64,000 nucleotides of DNA from Actinostola sp. cb2023 (Eukaryota > Cnidaria > Anthozoa > Actiniaria > Actinostolidae): NCBI GenBank assembly GCA_033675265.1, contig JAUJYZ010000195.1:62001-126000 (forward strand), given 5' to 3'. Shown here one piece after another: positions 38,563 to 51,120 of this stretch. Within the stretch, counting starts at the first letter, position 1, and each line of letters starts with the position of its first letter. The notes below the pieces were generated by a model. The model was not told where the DNA came from. It made no database searches and saw only the letters and a program-made list of their open reading frames with translations. The translations under genes and the position numbers were made by a program.

Positions 38563-39103
38563 TTATTTACATAAAGTAGATAATCTTGACTCTGATTTAA
38601 AAAAAAACAGTTCATAATCTCTTTGCAATTTATCTTGAAATACTTTAACAACGGAGTCTGATTCATCATTTAACGAGATCGATATTCTGATCCGATGGGC
38701 ACGGGCTGGCCTTTGACTATCTCCTCTACTCCATTTGGCCTTCTCGATCACTTCACTGTGGAACAAGTTAAGTCAGATTTAATATTTGAAATAGACATTT
38801 GACGTTTATCTATAAGCAACAAACAATTCAAAGGCACTCTTACCATTCTGCATTCATTATTTTGTTTTCGTCTAATAAAGGCGAAATCATGGATGCCACA
38901 TCTCTATTCAAAACTGCCCTGGGTTTCTGAAAGCGATCCACTAGTTCTACACAATTAGGGTCTTTGGGGTTCATCTGCTGCCGTTTCAAAGAATACATTT
39001 TTCCAACAATCAGATCTTCGTTGCGAAAATACACCATTCCAACAGCTCTAACTCTTTTCCCCACCGGCGAGTCTTTCTTTTCTTGAAAAGATATTTGCTT
39101 CAT
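38563..39103 (-). CDS. HIRAN-domain protein, two exons, ~150 aa
   Basis: HIRAN domains bind single-stranded 3'-OH DNA ends in HLTF/Rad5-type helicases and also occur alone in mobile elements. Exon 1 is 39103-38844 (ATG at 39103, donor GTAAGAG), exon 2 is 38755-38563 (acceptor CACAG, stop TAA); the phase-2 junction gives 150 residues without stops. Visible HIRAN pattern: RVRAVGMVYF (residues ~18-27), KRQQMNPKDPNCVEL (~40-54), VASMISPLLDE (~69-79), ending in HRIRISISL and a tail that is mostly hydrophilic. There is no helicase or nuclease domain. A broken second copy lies 2 kb away. HIRAN assignment is from motif order. Confidence 0.65.
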
Positions 39104-40858
39104 GGTTACAAGAGTATCAGTACATTACCGGCCTCATGCAGTCACAAATTGACAGCTAAAACTTTACTGACGCTTGTATTGTTCATCATACCTTCTCCAA
39201 CGTCAAAACTGTCAGATGTCATAACATGTAACAGAGAAATGTCCGGGTAGAGCGGAAAACTCGAAAAACTAGTTAAATCTATTCTTAAAGTGGCATGAAC
39301 AATAAGAAGAGTCCTTGTTACGATGAGTATCAAAGATAATTAGGGCCACTTACAGCACTATTAAATATATGCGGTTTGTTTGCTTAAAAGTATTGTGTAT
39401 CTCAGCTGCGTGCCAACACAACAAAAATTTATCATGACTTTGTTAGAGCCGAACAATTTCTATGACTCTAGTGCAAAGCATAGAAGTAGAAACCCTGGAA
39501 ACTACCATAATTGACATGATACAATACTCTAGTTTGCGCAATTAAATACCAGGGAGTATCATCCTGAATTTCGCCATCTGACCTGAGACTCAAACTTATG
39601 TTTTATCTTAGTCGCAGTTTGGCATTTTTTTCTCGACTGTGATAACATAAATTGGAGCCAATAAATTTCTCAGCCGATAACGATCCAACCAATGAAAACC
39701 AATAATAATGCATACTAGTAGACCCTAAATCAACTGTTTCCTTTTGTTGAATTTTTACTAATACACTGTACACTAAATAGCTAGTTTTTATTTAACAGTC
39801 CGATGAAAATCACTCTAAATGAATAGATGAATAGATATAGACAACCATCCATAATCTTTTCTAGTTATGCAATATGAACTTGCGCCCCGGAAAGTAAAAT
39901 ATGTGTTACTATGTTATAATTCAATAGCAATGGGACTTTTTTCGGCTTTTTTTGCCGTGTAAACAACTAGCTTAACTTTGTTATAAGGTGTTTCCACTGG
40001 TGTTTCGGAATTTCTTTGTTAAGCTAGCAAATGTCTAGTGGAAACGCAGCCCTTTTATCTAAACCGAAAAACAAGCGTCAAGCAACTCCATGACGAAAAA
40101 ATGTTACATACAAGTGTTAATGGAACAAACCACCTCCTACTTAATAGATTTTTGTGAAGTGAAACGTTTTAGTGAAGTTCTGTCAACATTTCTAAAATGT
40201 CACTTTTTTGGACAATTTCATGGCTGGAAGTGTTTGTTTAGGCGGAGCCTGGAATTTCAACTTGCAAAACTTGTTCTGGTAAAAGTTTAGCTTGGCACTC
40301 ATTAACCTCATGCATACACTATGCATTTTAGGTCGCCTAAAATTCCTTTAGGTGTTTGTTTACTGACCAACTTTAGACTAGTATAATTTGCCGACTGTTT
40401 TCACTGTAAACTTTTTTTAACGTTATGAAGAACATATCTGATTACAAACGACTCTTCGAAGAAATGCAGGGAGAGAAAACGCTTGTCTCTACATCCCTAC
40501 TCATAATTGTTACAATATTTATTTCAATAACGATAGGAATTTCTTCAAAACTCTGTAATTTCTTTGATTTGAATAGTCTTTTACGAACGTCTGTTGTACG
40601 CTACGAGAGATTACATAAATAAACTGACAGATATCTGTCAACCAGTTTGCTGTGAGTGGCTGCGGTGTTTACCAGGACAAGTTAAACCATCTTGCTAGGT
40701 AGTCTAACTTTGGTGTGATTTCCGTTGTTTTAGAGACAATTTTGTAAGTGAAAACACTCTGCATTTTTAACTCGCTTAACTTTTTCTAGGCTGTTTTCAC
40801 TGTATTTCCGGAGTTTCCGAGTTAAACTAGTCTAAATTGTCCCAGTGAAAACACACCC

Positions 40859-41768
40859 ATTCTCTAGCAATCAGCACTAGTTGACTTCATAAATGAGCCG
40901 CTAGCAGACCTTATCGAACTTCGACGCCGTACTGATGCCGACAATTTTTTTTGGTCAAATGTCAAAAGTGTCAGATTTCATGACTTGAAACAGAACTGGA
41001 AAACTCTCACATAATTTTGGATTTTGTGATGTTCAGTTCAGGGTACACTATTTCAAACAAAGTTTCGATAAATTAGCAAATGTTAAAAACATCGGGGTTG
41101 TGTCTAAAAATGTTGCCTCGAAACGCGCAGTTACTCTTGTTTTTAGCTAAAATACCAAACATGTTAGCTAAAGCGAAATATTAAATACATTCATATGGCT
41201 TTGCATTTGGTCTCGCAAAAGGCTTATCGCCATTCAGCCAATTCTCAGCGCCGACTTTGCCTAGCTGGTTGACAGATGTAGCTGCTTTATTCGCAAAAGA
41301 GGAAGAACACGTTCACGTTCGTGCATGCGAAAGATTTGGTTTTGGCGGGCCGTACGTGGCTTTTGGCAGGATTAAACGTTAAAATAAAAAGCCTGGAAAA
41401 CAGAATAAAAAGCAGTATACCTATTCTACCGAAGTCAACAATACTATGAAATGATGTAACTGCAACAAGCTAGCTAAAAACACGTTCGTTCACATTGAGT
41501 TATGGTATTTAACTAACTTTAATATAAAAGCTAGAAGTCGAGCTGTTCAGGCTTTGCTACTTGTTGGGACTTGAATCAGTTCGTCAGCTTTGTCATTTTG
41601 CTTTGTTTCCGAATAAATCTAAATGGTCGGAGTATATAGCAGTAAAGCGATAATATCGTCATTTTATTTAAACGCGAATAAATCTACCTAAACAATTAAG
41701 TGACGTTAAACATTGTTTAACAAGCGCGAGTTTCTTTTACTATGCCAGTAATTCAATACCAGTATTCA
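40859..41768. other. Spacer with HIRAN-upstream-like sequence
   Basis: The stretch near 40960-41020 (GTCAGATTTCATGACTTGAAACAG, GGAAAACTC) resembles the upstream region of the HIRAN gene near 39205-39265. No coding part remains. Confidence 0.4.
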
Positions 41769-41776
41769 ATATATGT

Positions 41777-42728
41777 CAGGCGGTGGTCGCACTACGACCG
41801 CAACGCATCACGGAAAATTTTTGAAATACGAGTCATTTACAACTGGTCTCGGTACAGTACACATCATTGCCAGTCTTTATTCTCCTGTAATATTCCACTT
41901 ATCACTCTACTTTTACGTAAATAGGGTAACAAAACTCTTTTGTAGTGAACTTTATGGGAATTTTCGAACAAATATGCGAAGAAAATTAAAACATTTCTGG
42001 ATTAACCAGACAAACTGAAATTCCCGATGACAGGCATGAAATGTGACCCAAAGGTCAAACTGCGTGACTACTTCGAGTAGACGAACCAAAACAAATTGGT
42101 TTCAAGAGAATTGTAAGAACAAGAAAATCATCGCATATGTTCTTTGACTGAAGCTTAAATCCTACACTTTCCCAAAGTTCAAACCCAAAGTTACATTTGT
42201 TGTGCAAACCCCGCTTTGGAATTTCATGTCTCATACCGGGCTCATAGCAGCCAGTGACAGGATACGTGACTTCGGCGGAAATTGGCTACAAGAAACACAG
42301 TTTTCAAATCATGAAAACAGAGATATAGAGTGGGGCGCGATGGGGCGCGTTTATACTGGCTCAAAGCGCCATTCCAGTACAACACTATGAAATCTTCAAA
42401 AATGCCATCCAAAGTAAAATAAGAAAAATATCATCCAAATAATGACCCGTCGTCAAATTACATGCGTGTGGTTAAAAAATACATAGCCTACATTAAAATG
42501 ATAAATTCTCTACAAATATCAATTGAATCACAACGAAATGGCCAGAATATCTTCGCTTAATTATGCATGTTATCATCCTTCAAAGATGATATCAATCAAG
42601 AAAATACTTCTTACATAAAATCCAATGTTAAGTTACCCTTCTGAAAGCACAAAGCAGCCATGATTTTGGCAAAATGCGTGAAAAAGTGCTACCATACTGC
42701 TTTGCGGTCGTAGTGCGACCACCGCCTG
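41777..42728. mobile_element. 952-bp hAT-type MITE with 8-bp target duplication
   Basis: Ends CAGGCGGTGGTCGCACTACG and its reverse complement, stem ~27 bp, with ATATATGT on both sides (41769-41776 and 42729-42736). An 8-bp duplication and a CAG.G start fit hAT elements. No transposase inside. Confidence 0.92.
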
Positions 42729-42736
42729 ATATATGT

Positions 42737-44430
42737 GATCTTTTGGGCGGATTAGATTTTATTAGCCCGTGAAGGAATGGTCAAACAAGTCAAAAACTAG
42801 AAAAAAGTAGCAGCTTCTATTCAATCGAAGTCATGATAATTAGTAATTTCCTTTTGATAAACAGTTTTATGGAAGCACTGGATCTATTTTTGCAATACCA
42901 ACTAAAATCCGTATGTTTGCAAATAAGTTACTCGGAATTCAGTAGCACGACTTATCATACGTCAGTTTGATTGACAGGCATGCAGTTTATATTTCAGGCA
43001 GTAGTTGAAGTGCAAATACACCAATCATAATTATTGTTGTTATAAATTCATGTGTTCTTTATTGTATCTGGCTCAGTCGTTTGGTAAATCTGAAGGTTAT
43101 TTTACGATCGGAGCGACTAGCCCGTGGGCTCCATATTTTCTTTTCTCATGTGCTCTGCGAGCGTTCGGATGTTCATTGTTACTGAGTAACACAAGACCGG
43201 ATGTGTACCTTTCGGGATCAGGGCACATATCAATCTGCAAAACCACCAAATTATTGAGAGAAGATATGAATGACTTCTTGATCTTCGATAATGTACAATT
43301 ATATCGTTACATTGTTCAAGTAAATGACAACCCGAATATGCTATTCACTCCGCTTAAAAAATATATTGTTTACACGTGCGTCCGTATCAGTCAAAACAAC
43401 TACAGTTAATATTTATTTAGATTTATTTGATACAAAACTTCCACTAATGACATGTTATAAACGTAGTCATTTCAGTCTAGCCAGCAGCCGATTCGAATTT
43501 ATTAAACTGACATTAGGTTCAGTTCGGTTTGAGTTCTTTCCTAAATTTCAGACTGTTCATTTTATTGCGCTTTTCTACCTAGGCAACAGCAAAAAATGTA
43601 TTGAAAATCGATATGATTTGTGTTCAAATTACCCAAACTTTGGGTAAATACAATATGTTTCAAGAGAAACTTAACTAGACGTACGACTTCTTGTTGGATA
43701 CCAGGTGAAGTTTTCCTAGTTTTATATATTAGGTTTAATCCAATCAAAAGAATGGGACAAAGGGACAAAGGGAGAGACACCGTCCACTAGTGGAGAATGT
43801 TTCCTGCTGTTGCTAAGCTACAACTGTTATTTCGGAGATCAGTGCATCAGGCGCTATCGAGTAAATTCACAAACAATGTACACTGTTTGTTCATAATAGT
43901 GTTTTGTATTATTTAAATGTTTTGCAGATTAGTTATATTTACAGGAAAAATTATCTTCATTTGCAAGAATGCAAATGGCTGAAGAACACCTGTTGTGGTA
44001 TACCATTAATAACAAGTTTGTATACATTATATCACATCAATCAATCGGCAATCATTAAGATGGTCATCCCAGGGTCTATTCCTACCATTCCTATCCACTG
44101 CCTTATAAGCATTGTCTGCATGTACTATACGAGTTTTTTTATAATGGCATTGATTTTTTGGCAAACCGGCACCCCGATAACGAACATATACCAATAAAAC
44201 AAATGTTTTAGACTGTTTTAGTTTTTATTGTACGACATTACATCGGTCAGATGACACGTGCCGTTACCAGCCGGCGTTATAAATTATATTTGTTAAATTA
44301 AGGAGTATTGAGATTTCTTCTGCGATTTCGAATCAACTGCATGTTCTTGAATAATAATATATATATATATATATATATAAGTAATTACTTCCCATTGCCG
44401 TGTTGACTCTGGTTCGACGTTACAACTTTT
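42737..44430. other. Unassigned AT-rich region
   Basis: Open frames at 43005-43409 and 43904-44197 have no recognised motif, ordinary starts or splice context. A (TA)n run is at 44357-44380. No gene is called. Confidence 0.5.
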
Positions 44431-44439
44431 GGTTAGGTC

Positions 44440-45300
44440 TTTGGTCATGTTTTTGATTTTGATGGCTTTTGTTGCGCTTTGCAGATGTTTCTGTGAATTT
44501 TTGATGCGATTGTCAGTAATGACTTTTGCTACAGATTTTTGCAGCCGTGCCTGTGAAGATTGCGGCGATTGTCGTTGATATCAGTTCGTTGAATCCAGTT
44601 CGATCGATGTTTGATTTTTTTTGGTCATGTTTTTGATTTTGATGGCTTTTGTTGCGCTTTGCAGATGTTCCTGTGAATTTTTGATGCGATTGTCAGTAAT
44701 GACTTTTGCTACAGATTTTTGCAGCCGTGCCTGTGAAGATTGCGGCGATTGTCGTTGATATCAGTTCGTTGAATCCAGTTCGATCGATGTTTGATTTTTT
44801 TTGGTCATGTTTTTGATTTTGATGGCTTTTGTTGCGCTTTGCAGATGTTCCTGTGAATTTTTGATGCGATTGTCAGTAATGACTTTTGCTACAGATTTTT
44901 GCAGCCGTGCCTGTGAAGATTGCGGCGATTGTCGTTGATATCAGTTCGTTGAATCCAGTTCGATCGATGTTTGATTTTTTTTGGTCATGTTTTTTTGATT
45001 TTGATGGCTTTTGTTGCGCTTTGCAGATGTTCCTGTGAATTTTTTTGATGCGATTGTCAGTAATGACTTTTGCTACAGATTTTTGCAGCCGTGCCTGTGA
45101 AGATTGCGGCGATTGTCGTTGATATCAGTTCGTTGAATCCAGTTCGATCGATGTTTGATTTTTTTTGGTCATGTTTTTGATTTTGATGGCTTTTGTTGCG
45201 CTTTGCAGATGTTCCTGTGAATTTTTGATGCGATTGTCAGTAATGACTTTTGCTACAGATTTTTGCAGCCGTGCCTGTGAAGATTGCGGCGATTGGCATT
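44440..45300. repeat. 180-bp satellite, ~5 units, upstream of the transposase gene
   Basis: The unit contains GATGGCTTTTGTTGCGCTTT, GCGATTGTCAGTAATGACTT, GCCGTGCCTGTGAAGATTGC and ATCCAGTTCGATCGATG. Period is 180-183 bp; units are almost identical and differ mainly in T-run length. It ends ~330 bp before the transposase start codon, where subterminal binding sites or a promoter would be expected. Confidence 0.95.
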
Positions 45301-45971
45301 GAAGATTGCAACGATCGTATGAATTAGTCCGTTGAATCCGGTTCCATATGGAAATTACTTTATCGATTGGTTTCGAGAACTTTAGCAACGAACATTGCAA
45401 TTCCGTCGAAGTTTAGATGTAATTTTGTTTCCACGATCATTTTTTTCAGGCAAGACGACACAGCAAGAGCGCACGAAGAGCGAAGTCATCTGGCACCAAA
45501 AAGTCTGCAAGGTACTGTGGTGTTGCAATTATCGGTGTTAATAGGTGTGCATTTTTGGTGATATGAAGGGCCGGTTTTTGCTAATTTGTTCGTCTATTAC
45601 TTTTTATAGGCAATTTTCATGCACAGTGAAAATGGTGAAGGTGAGGGACCTAGATACATTTCTAATATGAAATAAATACAATGCTGTTTTGTTTAAGTTG
45701 TCATTCTTCGAAAAACGCGCTCGATATGCATATGAACGCGAAAAACTGACAATACTTGTGACACAATCTAGCGTTGACAAGTCCCGCGCTCATTGAAGAG
45801 TGTCAAACTTTGAGATGCAATGAGAATTTTCTGAGAATTTTCCGAGAAATGATTCAATGATTTTGGATCACTGGGCTGGTATTGCTGGAAATTTCCACTA
45901 CTCACTTGCGTTTTTTTTTAACACATAGGTGTACTAGCTAGATATAACGTATATTTGTTGTTGTCCGACAG

Positions 45972-46450
45972 GTTTCAGATGTTGAACGTTGGCTTCAAGA
46001 AAACATTGAGCGTGATGAGGAGGCGTCGATCGAAAAACTCAAACTGTGGGAAAGATTCTCCAGTTCGATGAATCCTAAAGAAGAGGTGGGAAAAGACACT
46101 TTTTTCGCATATCTAGGCATTGCATTGCAATAGCAAAATTCCCATGGGTGTCAGTAATATTAAAAAAGCGACGGCAAATAGGTTTTAGAGGTTTGAGACT
46201 AATAGCGAACGAAGAAGAAAAAGGTTCAAAGCGACTCAAGACCAACAACACCTTTAGTACAACTGTTATCCAAGAATGGATGACGGCTAATTTTTGCGAA
46301 GGAGGACCTGATGACAGTGTTTCGCGTGAGGAAATGTGGTCTCAATTTAAAGCCAAAAATGCATCGGTCACTGATGACGACAGAGAGGTCTTCTTTTCTT
46401 ATATGGGCAATGTTTTACAAAAACATCCATTCAACAACAAGAAAAAAGAA
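45972..46450 (+). other. Two RFX-like winged-helix units (N-terminus of the giant protein)
   Basis: Unit 1: VERWLQENIERD, LWERFSSSM, FFAYLGIA, then after the 5-nt duplication AKFPWVSVILKKRR and GFRGLRLI. Unit 2: VIQEWMTANF, MWSQFKAKN, VFFSYMGNVLQKHPF. The pattern W...N.....S...LW..F...FF.YLG..L..FP resembles RFX-type DNA-binding domains (WLQ.NY...LY..Y......FGK.IR..FP). The role would be recognition of transposon ends. The RFX link is by pattern only. Confidence 0.5.
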
Positions 46451-47091
46451 AACCAATCAGTGTCTGATTTACAGGCAGACCAAGACAAATTTTCGTCTTC
46501 ATCACAAGTAAGGAATGGCATTGACAGCAGTGAAGGGGGTAATTTCTTTGATGCAAGTGACTTACCTGAGACACTGGACGAAACACCGCAAGACACAATC
46601 GATGAAAGCAATCACCAGTTAATGCCGGACGTCGCGGACCATCTTACAGAAGATTATTATTCATCTGAAGACACAGCATCTGAAGACACAGCCTCGACAA
46701 TGGATTGTTCAGAAAAAAACGAGGACGTCATCGACATAGAAAGCGATAGTGAAAAGGAAGACTTGAGTGTGAATGTTTTGGAAGAGTTTTTTGAAAAGTT
46801 CCGCAAACATGTTGGTCGTTTGGTGCCATCGAAATTGCTAAAGAAATTCAGTTCTTTTCAAGCCTACCTGACCAGCTTGTTTCCGAAGTCCGAAAGCTTC
46901 GTGAAAGACCGCGAAGAAATTCACTTGGCGTCTGGCAGTACATCTGTTTATGCAGATGCCCGCATTCGCGCATTTATTGCTACGTGTTTCCCACCAGTAG
47001 AAGTTGGTAGCCTTGCTGGCGATTACCTCCCTTTCACATTTCAAGGCGATATTTCCTCAATTTACGCACCATGGGAATCAAAATGTTCAAT

Positions 47092-48619
47092 GTGCTATTT
47101 GCATATCCTACCTCAAGTGGGCTATTCAAAATCAGAAGCCTCACTCACAGTGCAGGTCAAAGAAGGCATCGAATGACGCAGTTCTCTCTGGTACTGCTCG
47201 ACTGGAATTTTCTGGTTTAGTGCAGGCACGCGAACATAAACTTTCCAAATGCCACGCGGAGGCTATTGAGTTTTTCAAAAGAGATAGAGAGTTGACAACA
47301 CAAATTTCGTCTGCCATTAAAGAGGAAAATGTTGAAAAAAAAGATAGACCGATTTCGTCTTACTTCATTGCAAAGAAGCCTTTAAACTAGATACGACCTC
47401 CGAGTTCCAACAACTAAGCAACACAAAGAGAAAAGTAAAGTGTTACTACCTTTGGGATTCGGAGGTCGTTAAACAGTTTGCACAAGATTCAAGTATAAGA
47501 AGAACCACGCCAGCTACCCTTTACAGACAGCGTGTTAGCAATGGTAAAGTACGCTGCTTCAAAGATTCACCTGGACATGAGGGCTGTTCTACCTATGCTG
47601 GCTGGAAATCTCTCCATGAGATAGATGCCCAATCTCTTAAAGATGAAGCTAATAGAAAGTCCAAGTCAATCTTTGTTCCTTACCTCCAAGAAATATGTGT
47701 CAACGGTAAGCAAATCAGTATAGATGGCGGTATAAAAAGCCTAGATCCTCCCTGTCTAGAAGAAGCTTTTTCATACGGAGATCACCCCTATACGTGTGAT
47801 ATCTGTTTCCGGCAGTTGAGAGAGCTAAAAGACACTCTTCGACACCGCAGATCTGGTAGTCTTGAAGGTAAGGAAAATAGGCTCGGGTTGAAAGGGTTCA
47901 ACAAACGTTACGCCAGAAGAGCAGAAATTGTTGACGCATTCGAAGTGGAAACGCAACGCAGGAAAATGGCAGAAGGTACAGTGAAAGGTCTTATAAGGAG
48001 GGCATTGACTCAGCGAGAATGGGAAGACATCCTACATGAATCATGCCTAACTGGTGAGGATCAGAAGTTCGCCATAGACTTGATTCGCTTAATGAAAGGA
48101 GGAATCTCTAAAACCAACCCCATGCAAGTGAATGTACTGAAAAACCTTGTATTAAAACTCAAGAAAGGCAGGAATCACAAATACGTTGAATGCATCAAAG
48201 ATATAAGTGGTCTTTTCAAAAATGAATTAGGGCCGACTAATTATTCTCTCCTTGCTGAAATCTTTGGCCTTGCTAGAGAAACTACTGCTGCAGCGCATTC
48301 TGCTATGTCTAGGTTGGAGCCTGGTTTAAATAAAGGTGTGATAAGTTCTGCAGCATTGACATTCAAAGGCCTTCCAGTCATCGAAGGAAGTGACGGTGCT
48401 CGGTGTCTTCGATATCTTCAAGCACGAAAGACGAAGGACGATAAAGTCGTCTTAGTTGGAAATGCTTGGAATCCTAACGTTGAAACCTGGAAAAATGAAG
48501 AATTGACAATTCCTAGAAAAGATCCATCAAAGGGTGACCAAGACGACTTCGCAGCAATAAAACGGCTGATCGAAACCTTAATAAAGAAAGATAGATTGTC
48601 AAAAACAGTTTCCGTGCAC
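47092..48619 (+). CDS. Giant protein, Cys-rich and pre-catalytic segment (two frames)
   Basis: First part (47092-47387, frame ending at TAG 47390) has CAICISYLKWA, SGLVQAREHKLSKCH and a PISSYF segment. The second (from 47390, open to TAA 48625) has KVKCYYLWDSEVVKQF, HEGCSTYAGWK, IDGGIKSLDPPCLEEAF, YTCDICFRQLRELK and a long helical part with KTNPMQVNVLKNL and RLFK-like repeats. CxxC pairs suggest zinc binding. The two parts overlap at the third frameshift. Confidence 0.65.
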
Positions 48620-48621
48620 AC

Positions 48622-51120
48622 TTAACAGCTTTGGCATCTCTGGAAAAGCCAACTCTCATTACCTGCATGTGGCCAACACAAGACAAAGGCTACAACCACT
48701 CACACCTACTGAAGTACTGGGAGGAGTTAAGAAAAAACTGCTATTATGACGAAACTGGAGCAGTCCGCAACCCTCCGATCAATTTGATTGGATTTTCAAC
48801 TGACTCAGCTGGCTTTTCTTTGTCTGCTGCTAAGCATCTGATGACGCCGTCAGCTGAAGAAATTAAAAGTGGAATCCATTATCTTGGCCTGGGTATTAAA
48901 GAAGAGCGGTTTCTTGCTCCTTACTACTGGTGTCTGCCATCAATCGCTTATTTAGACTATGACCACGAACAAAGGCTTTTCCTGAAAAGTCTCAAATACA
49001 GAACACGAGAATTGACATTTTGGAAACAAGACGGAATTAATTCTAGACTTGCGACGATATCACACCTTAAGGATCTCAAACATCAATGTGAATCGTTGGG
49101 ATTGGATTGCGGTTTCACTGCTACTGATCTACTTTTGATATACTTCTGCGATCAGAACTCCGATGCTTGTGAAAGAATGTTTACCATCCGTGCTGCTGAT
49201 CTCTTAGATGAATATGTTCAGGGTTCTCAGGCCACAAGCCTCTACATAAGGGCCGTGTACCACTTAATCCAACCTTTTCGTGTGCCGAATTTTGGCTCTC
49301 CCCACGATGTTCAAAAATCAGTGTCATGTGGTATCCACATCTTAAGGTTATGGAGGAAAGTAGTGGAGCTCAGCAACATGCGTTTGCATGCAGCGCCAGG
49401 CGCAAAATCTGATCCCTCAAAGCGCGGCAACTTTATAACAAGTGGATGCTATGATACGGCAGAAATTCTCTTTTCTGCTGCAACGATACATCAGCTAACA
49501 ATGTTTCTGCATTTTAAAGACCTCGGACCTCAATGGGCATCCCCGTACAATTCCGGTACGAAGATGACAGAACGAATTATCGCTGAACTCCAAGGGAAAA
49601 CCACTGAAATACAGTCGCTGGACTCTCAGCCAACCTTCGGAGATATGCTTGATAAATGTACAAAGGTTCAGTTTAATATAAATGCAAAACATCGCCTAGC
49701 AATGAAAGGAGTTAATGTAAAAGCCTCTAACAAAAGGAAGAAGCTTGCATTTGCTTTCAAGAAAAGTGAAAGTAAACAACTCGAGAAATACCCAGAAGAT
49801 TATTTAGAATTCAGGGCTGCGCAAATTGACGCACATAAAGTAGGAGTTTCCGAAGCGAAATTTATATTTCAAAAATACATGCCCCCCGAGTGTGTCAATT
49901 TCTTAAAGTCTGCTAACAGCTGGGAAACACCTTACTCCTTTTCAAAGCCAGATGGTTGTATTATAGTTGACAAACCTCCCACGGATTTAGATACCGGTAG
50001 ACTACTCGACCTTTCCTTTTCCAACGTTACCAAAGAGGTAGAATCAAATGACCCAGATACTGATGAAAAGGAGAACGAAATTGAAGAAGAAGAACAGCAG
50101 ATTGAAGATGAGGATGACACATCTGGTTGTAAACTAGATGAAGAGAGTGAACCGGTAAATTATGAAGGTGACAAAAAGTGGAAGCTTAGCAAGAATGTCA
50201 ATGGAAAGGTAACCTACATCCATGTCAAACAAGCGGTAAAGATTCTCTTGCCACGCGAGTACATTTCACGCAGTAGAGGTAAAAGGCACTGGGCATCAAA
50301 GTATCTTCCGGGAAAAGAACCACTGAATCCAAGGCACGACATATACAAATACTGCAACGTGGCCTTAAAGGTACGGCGAAATAACAAAAACGTTTATGAA
50401 ATAGCTAGAGTGGAATCTATAGAGTCAGCAAGTGGGACAGAAATTTTAAGTTTTGACTCTAAAGAAAAGCGGTGTGATGGAGTAAGAATTCGCTGTTCAC
50501 TTTATAGCAGAAACGAAAAAGGCACCTATTATGTTCCAGAAAATGTTATCATCACACAGTGGAAATCTTCTTCTTCAATCATTTGTGCTGTACTCCTTCA
50601 GCCAGCCGAGTCTCAGATTTCAAGAACGTATCTTTTGGATCAAGAATCGAAGTCTCACCTTGAAAACGCTGGATTCGTTGCTTTAGACGACGCAGCATGT
50701 TCCTCCCCAAATACTTCACAAGAAGACCATTCTGATTCTGATCCTGATATTAAACCAGAGGTTGAGGAAGGATTTTTCGAGATTGACGAAATTGTAGGAA
50801 GACGTCTGTCAAAAGATTCAATGACGTATGAATACAAAGTTCGATTTAAGGGATATGGACCAGAGGACGACATGTGGCTACCTTCCTCTTTCTTTAACAG
50901 AGCGGTAACATTTGAGTCAACTTCCAAATTTGGGAGGAAAAGAAAACATACTGTGGACCCAAACAACGCTCAAGAACCTCCCAAGAAGAAGAAAGTGAAG
51001 AAAAAAAGCAGCTCTAATGATAATAAGTTAAATGATTCGAAAGAAGATCAAATAAAGATGAAGGTGAAAAAAACAGCCACTTCAAAAAAATACCCAAAAC
51101 AAGCAACCATCCTTGGATGA
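48622..51120 (+). CDS. Giant protein, RNase H-type transposase core plus chromodomain
   Basis: 830 open codons, continuing the previous segment after a 1-nt shift (SVH...LTALASL). Candidate acidic triad by pattern: Asp in FSTDSAG (codon 48802), Asp in YLDYDHEQR (48955 or 48961, with the D..H spacing seen in many eukaryotic transposases) and Glu in KMTERIIAELQGKT (49570). Between them are an all-helical insertion (LIYFCDQNSDACERMF), GSPHDVQKSVSCG and FITSGCYDTAEI. After an acidic linker, a chromodomain (50759-50900) reads FFEIDEIVGRRL, YKVRFKGYGPEDDMWLP: aromatic cage positions F, F and W instead of Y, W and W. A Lys-rich tail follows. Superfamily name not assignable from memory with confidence. 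Confidence 0.7.
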   Translation, partial: LTALASLEKPTLITCMWPTQDKGYNHSHLLKYWEELRKNCYYDETGAVRNPPINLIGFSTDSAGFSLSAAKHLMTPSAEEIKSGIHYLGLGIKEERFLAPYYWCLPSIAYLDYDHEQRLFLKSLKYRTRELTFWKQDGINSRLATISHLKDLKHQCESLGLDCGFTATDLLLIYFCDQNSDACERMFTIRAADLLDEYVQGSQATSLYIRAVYHLIQPFRVPNFGSPHDVQKSVSCGIHILRLWRKVVELSNMRLHAAPGAKSDPSKRGNFITSGCYDTAEILFSAATIHQLTMFLHFKDLGPQWASPYNSGTKMTERIIAELQGKTTEIQSLDSQPTFGDMLDKCTKVQFNINAKHRLAMKGVNVKASNKRKKLAFAFKKSESKQLEKYPEDYLEFRAAQIDAHKVGVSEAKFIFQKYMPPECVNFLKSANSWETPYSFSKPDGCIIVDKPPTDLDTGRLLDLSFSNVTKEVESNDPDTDEKENEIEEEEQQIEDEDDTSGCKLDEESEPVNYEGDKKWKLSKNVNGKVTYIHVKQAVKILLPREYISRSRGKRHWASKYLPGKEPLNPRHDIYKYCNVALKVRRNNKNVYEIARVESIESASGTEILSFDSKEKRCDGVRIRCSLYSRNEKGTYYVPENVIITQWKSSSSIICAVLLQPAESQISRTYLLDQESKSHLENAGFVALDDAACSSPNTSQEDHSDSDPDIKPEVEEGFFEIDEIVGRRLSKDSMTYEYKVRFKGYGPEDDMWLPSSFFNRAVTFESTSKFGRKRKHTVDPNNAQEPPKKKKVKKKSSSNDNKLNDSKEDQIKMKVKKTATSKKYPKQATILG

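Larger units (their letters stand above)
36997..40858. mobile_element. 3.9-kb inverted-repeat element carrying a HIRAN gene
   Basis: The left end GGGTGCGTTTTCACTAGGAC and right end ...CAGTGAAAACACACCC are inverted; pairing continues for ~110 bp (TTTAGACTAGTTTAACTC, ACTCCGGAAATACA, AAAAGTTAAG). Related GTGAAAAC motifs recur at 37360, 40000-40050 and 40400, like subterminal repeats. No target duplication is obvious. The only likely gene is the minus-strand HIRAN gene; no transposase is present, so it would need one in trans. Confidence 0.7.

Noticed and set aside
43005..43409. 134-codon open frame as a gene
   Set aside because: No motif, no splice or start support, and composition like the surrounding AT-rich DNA.
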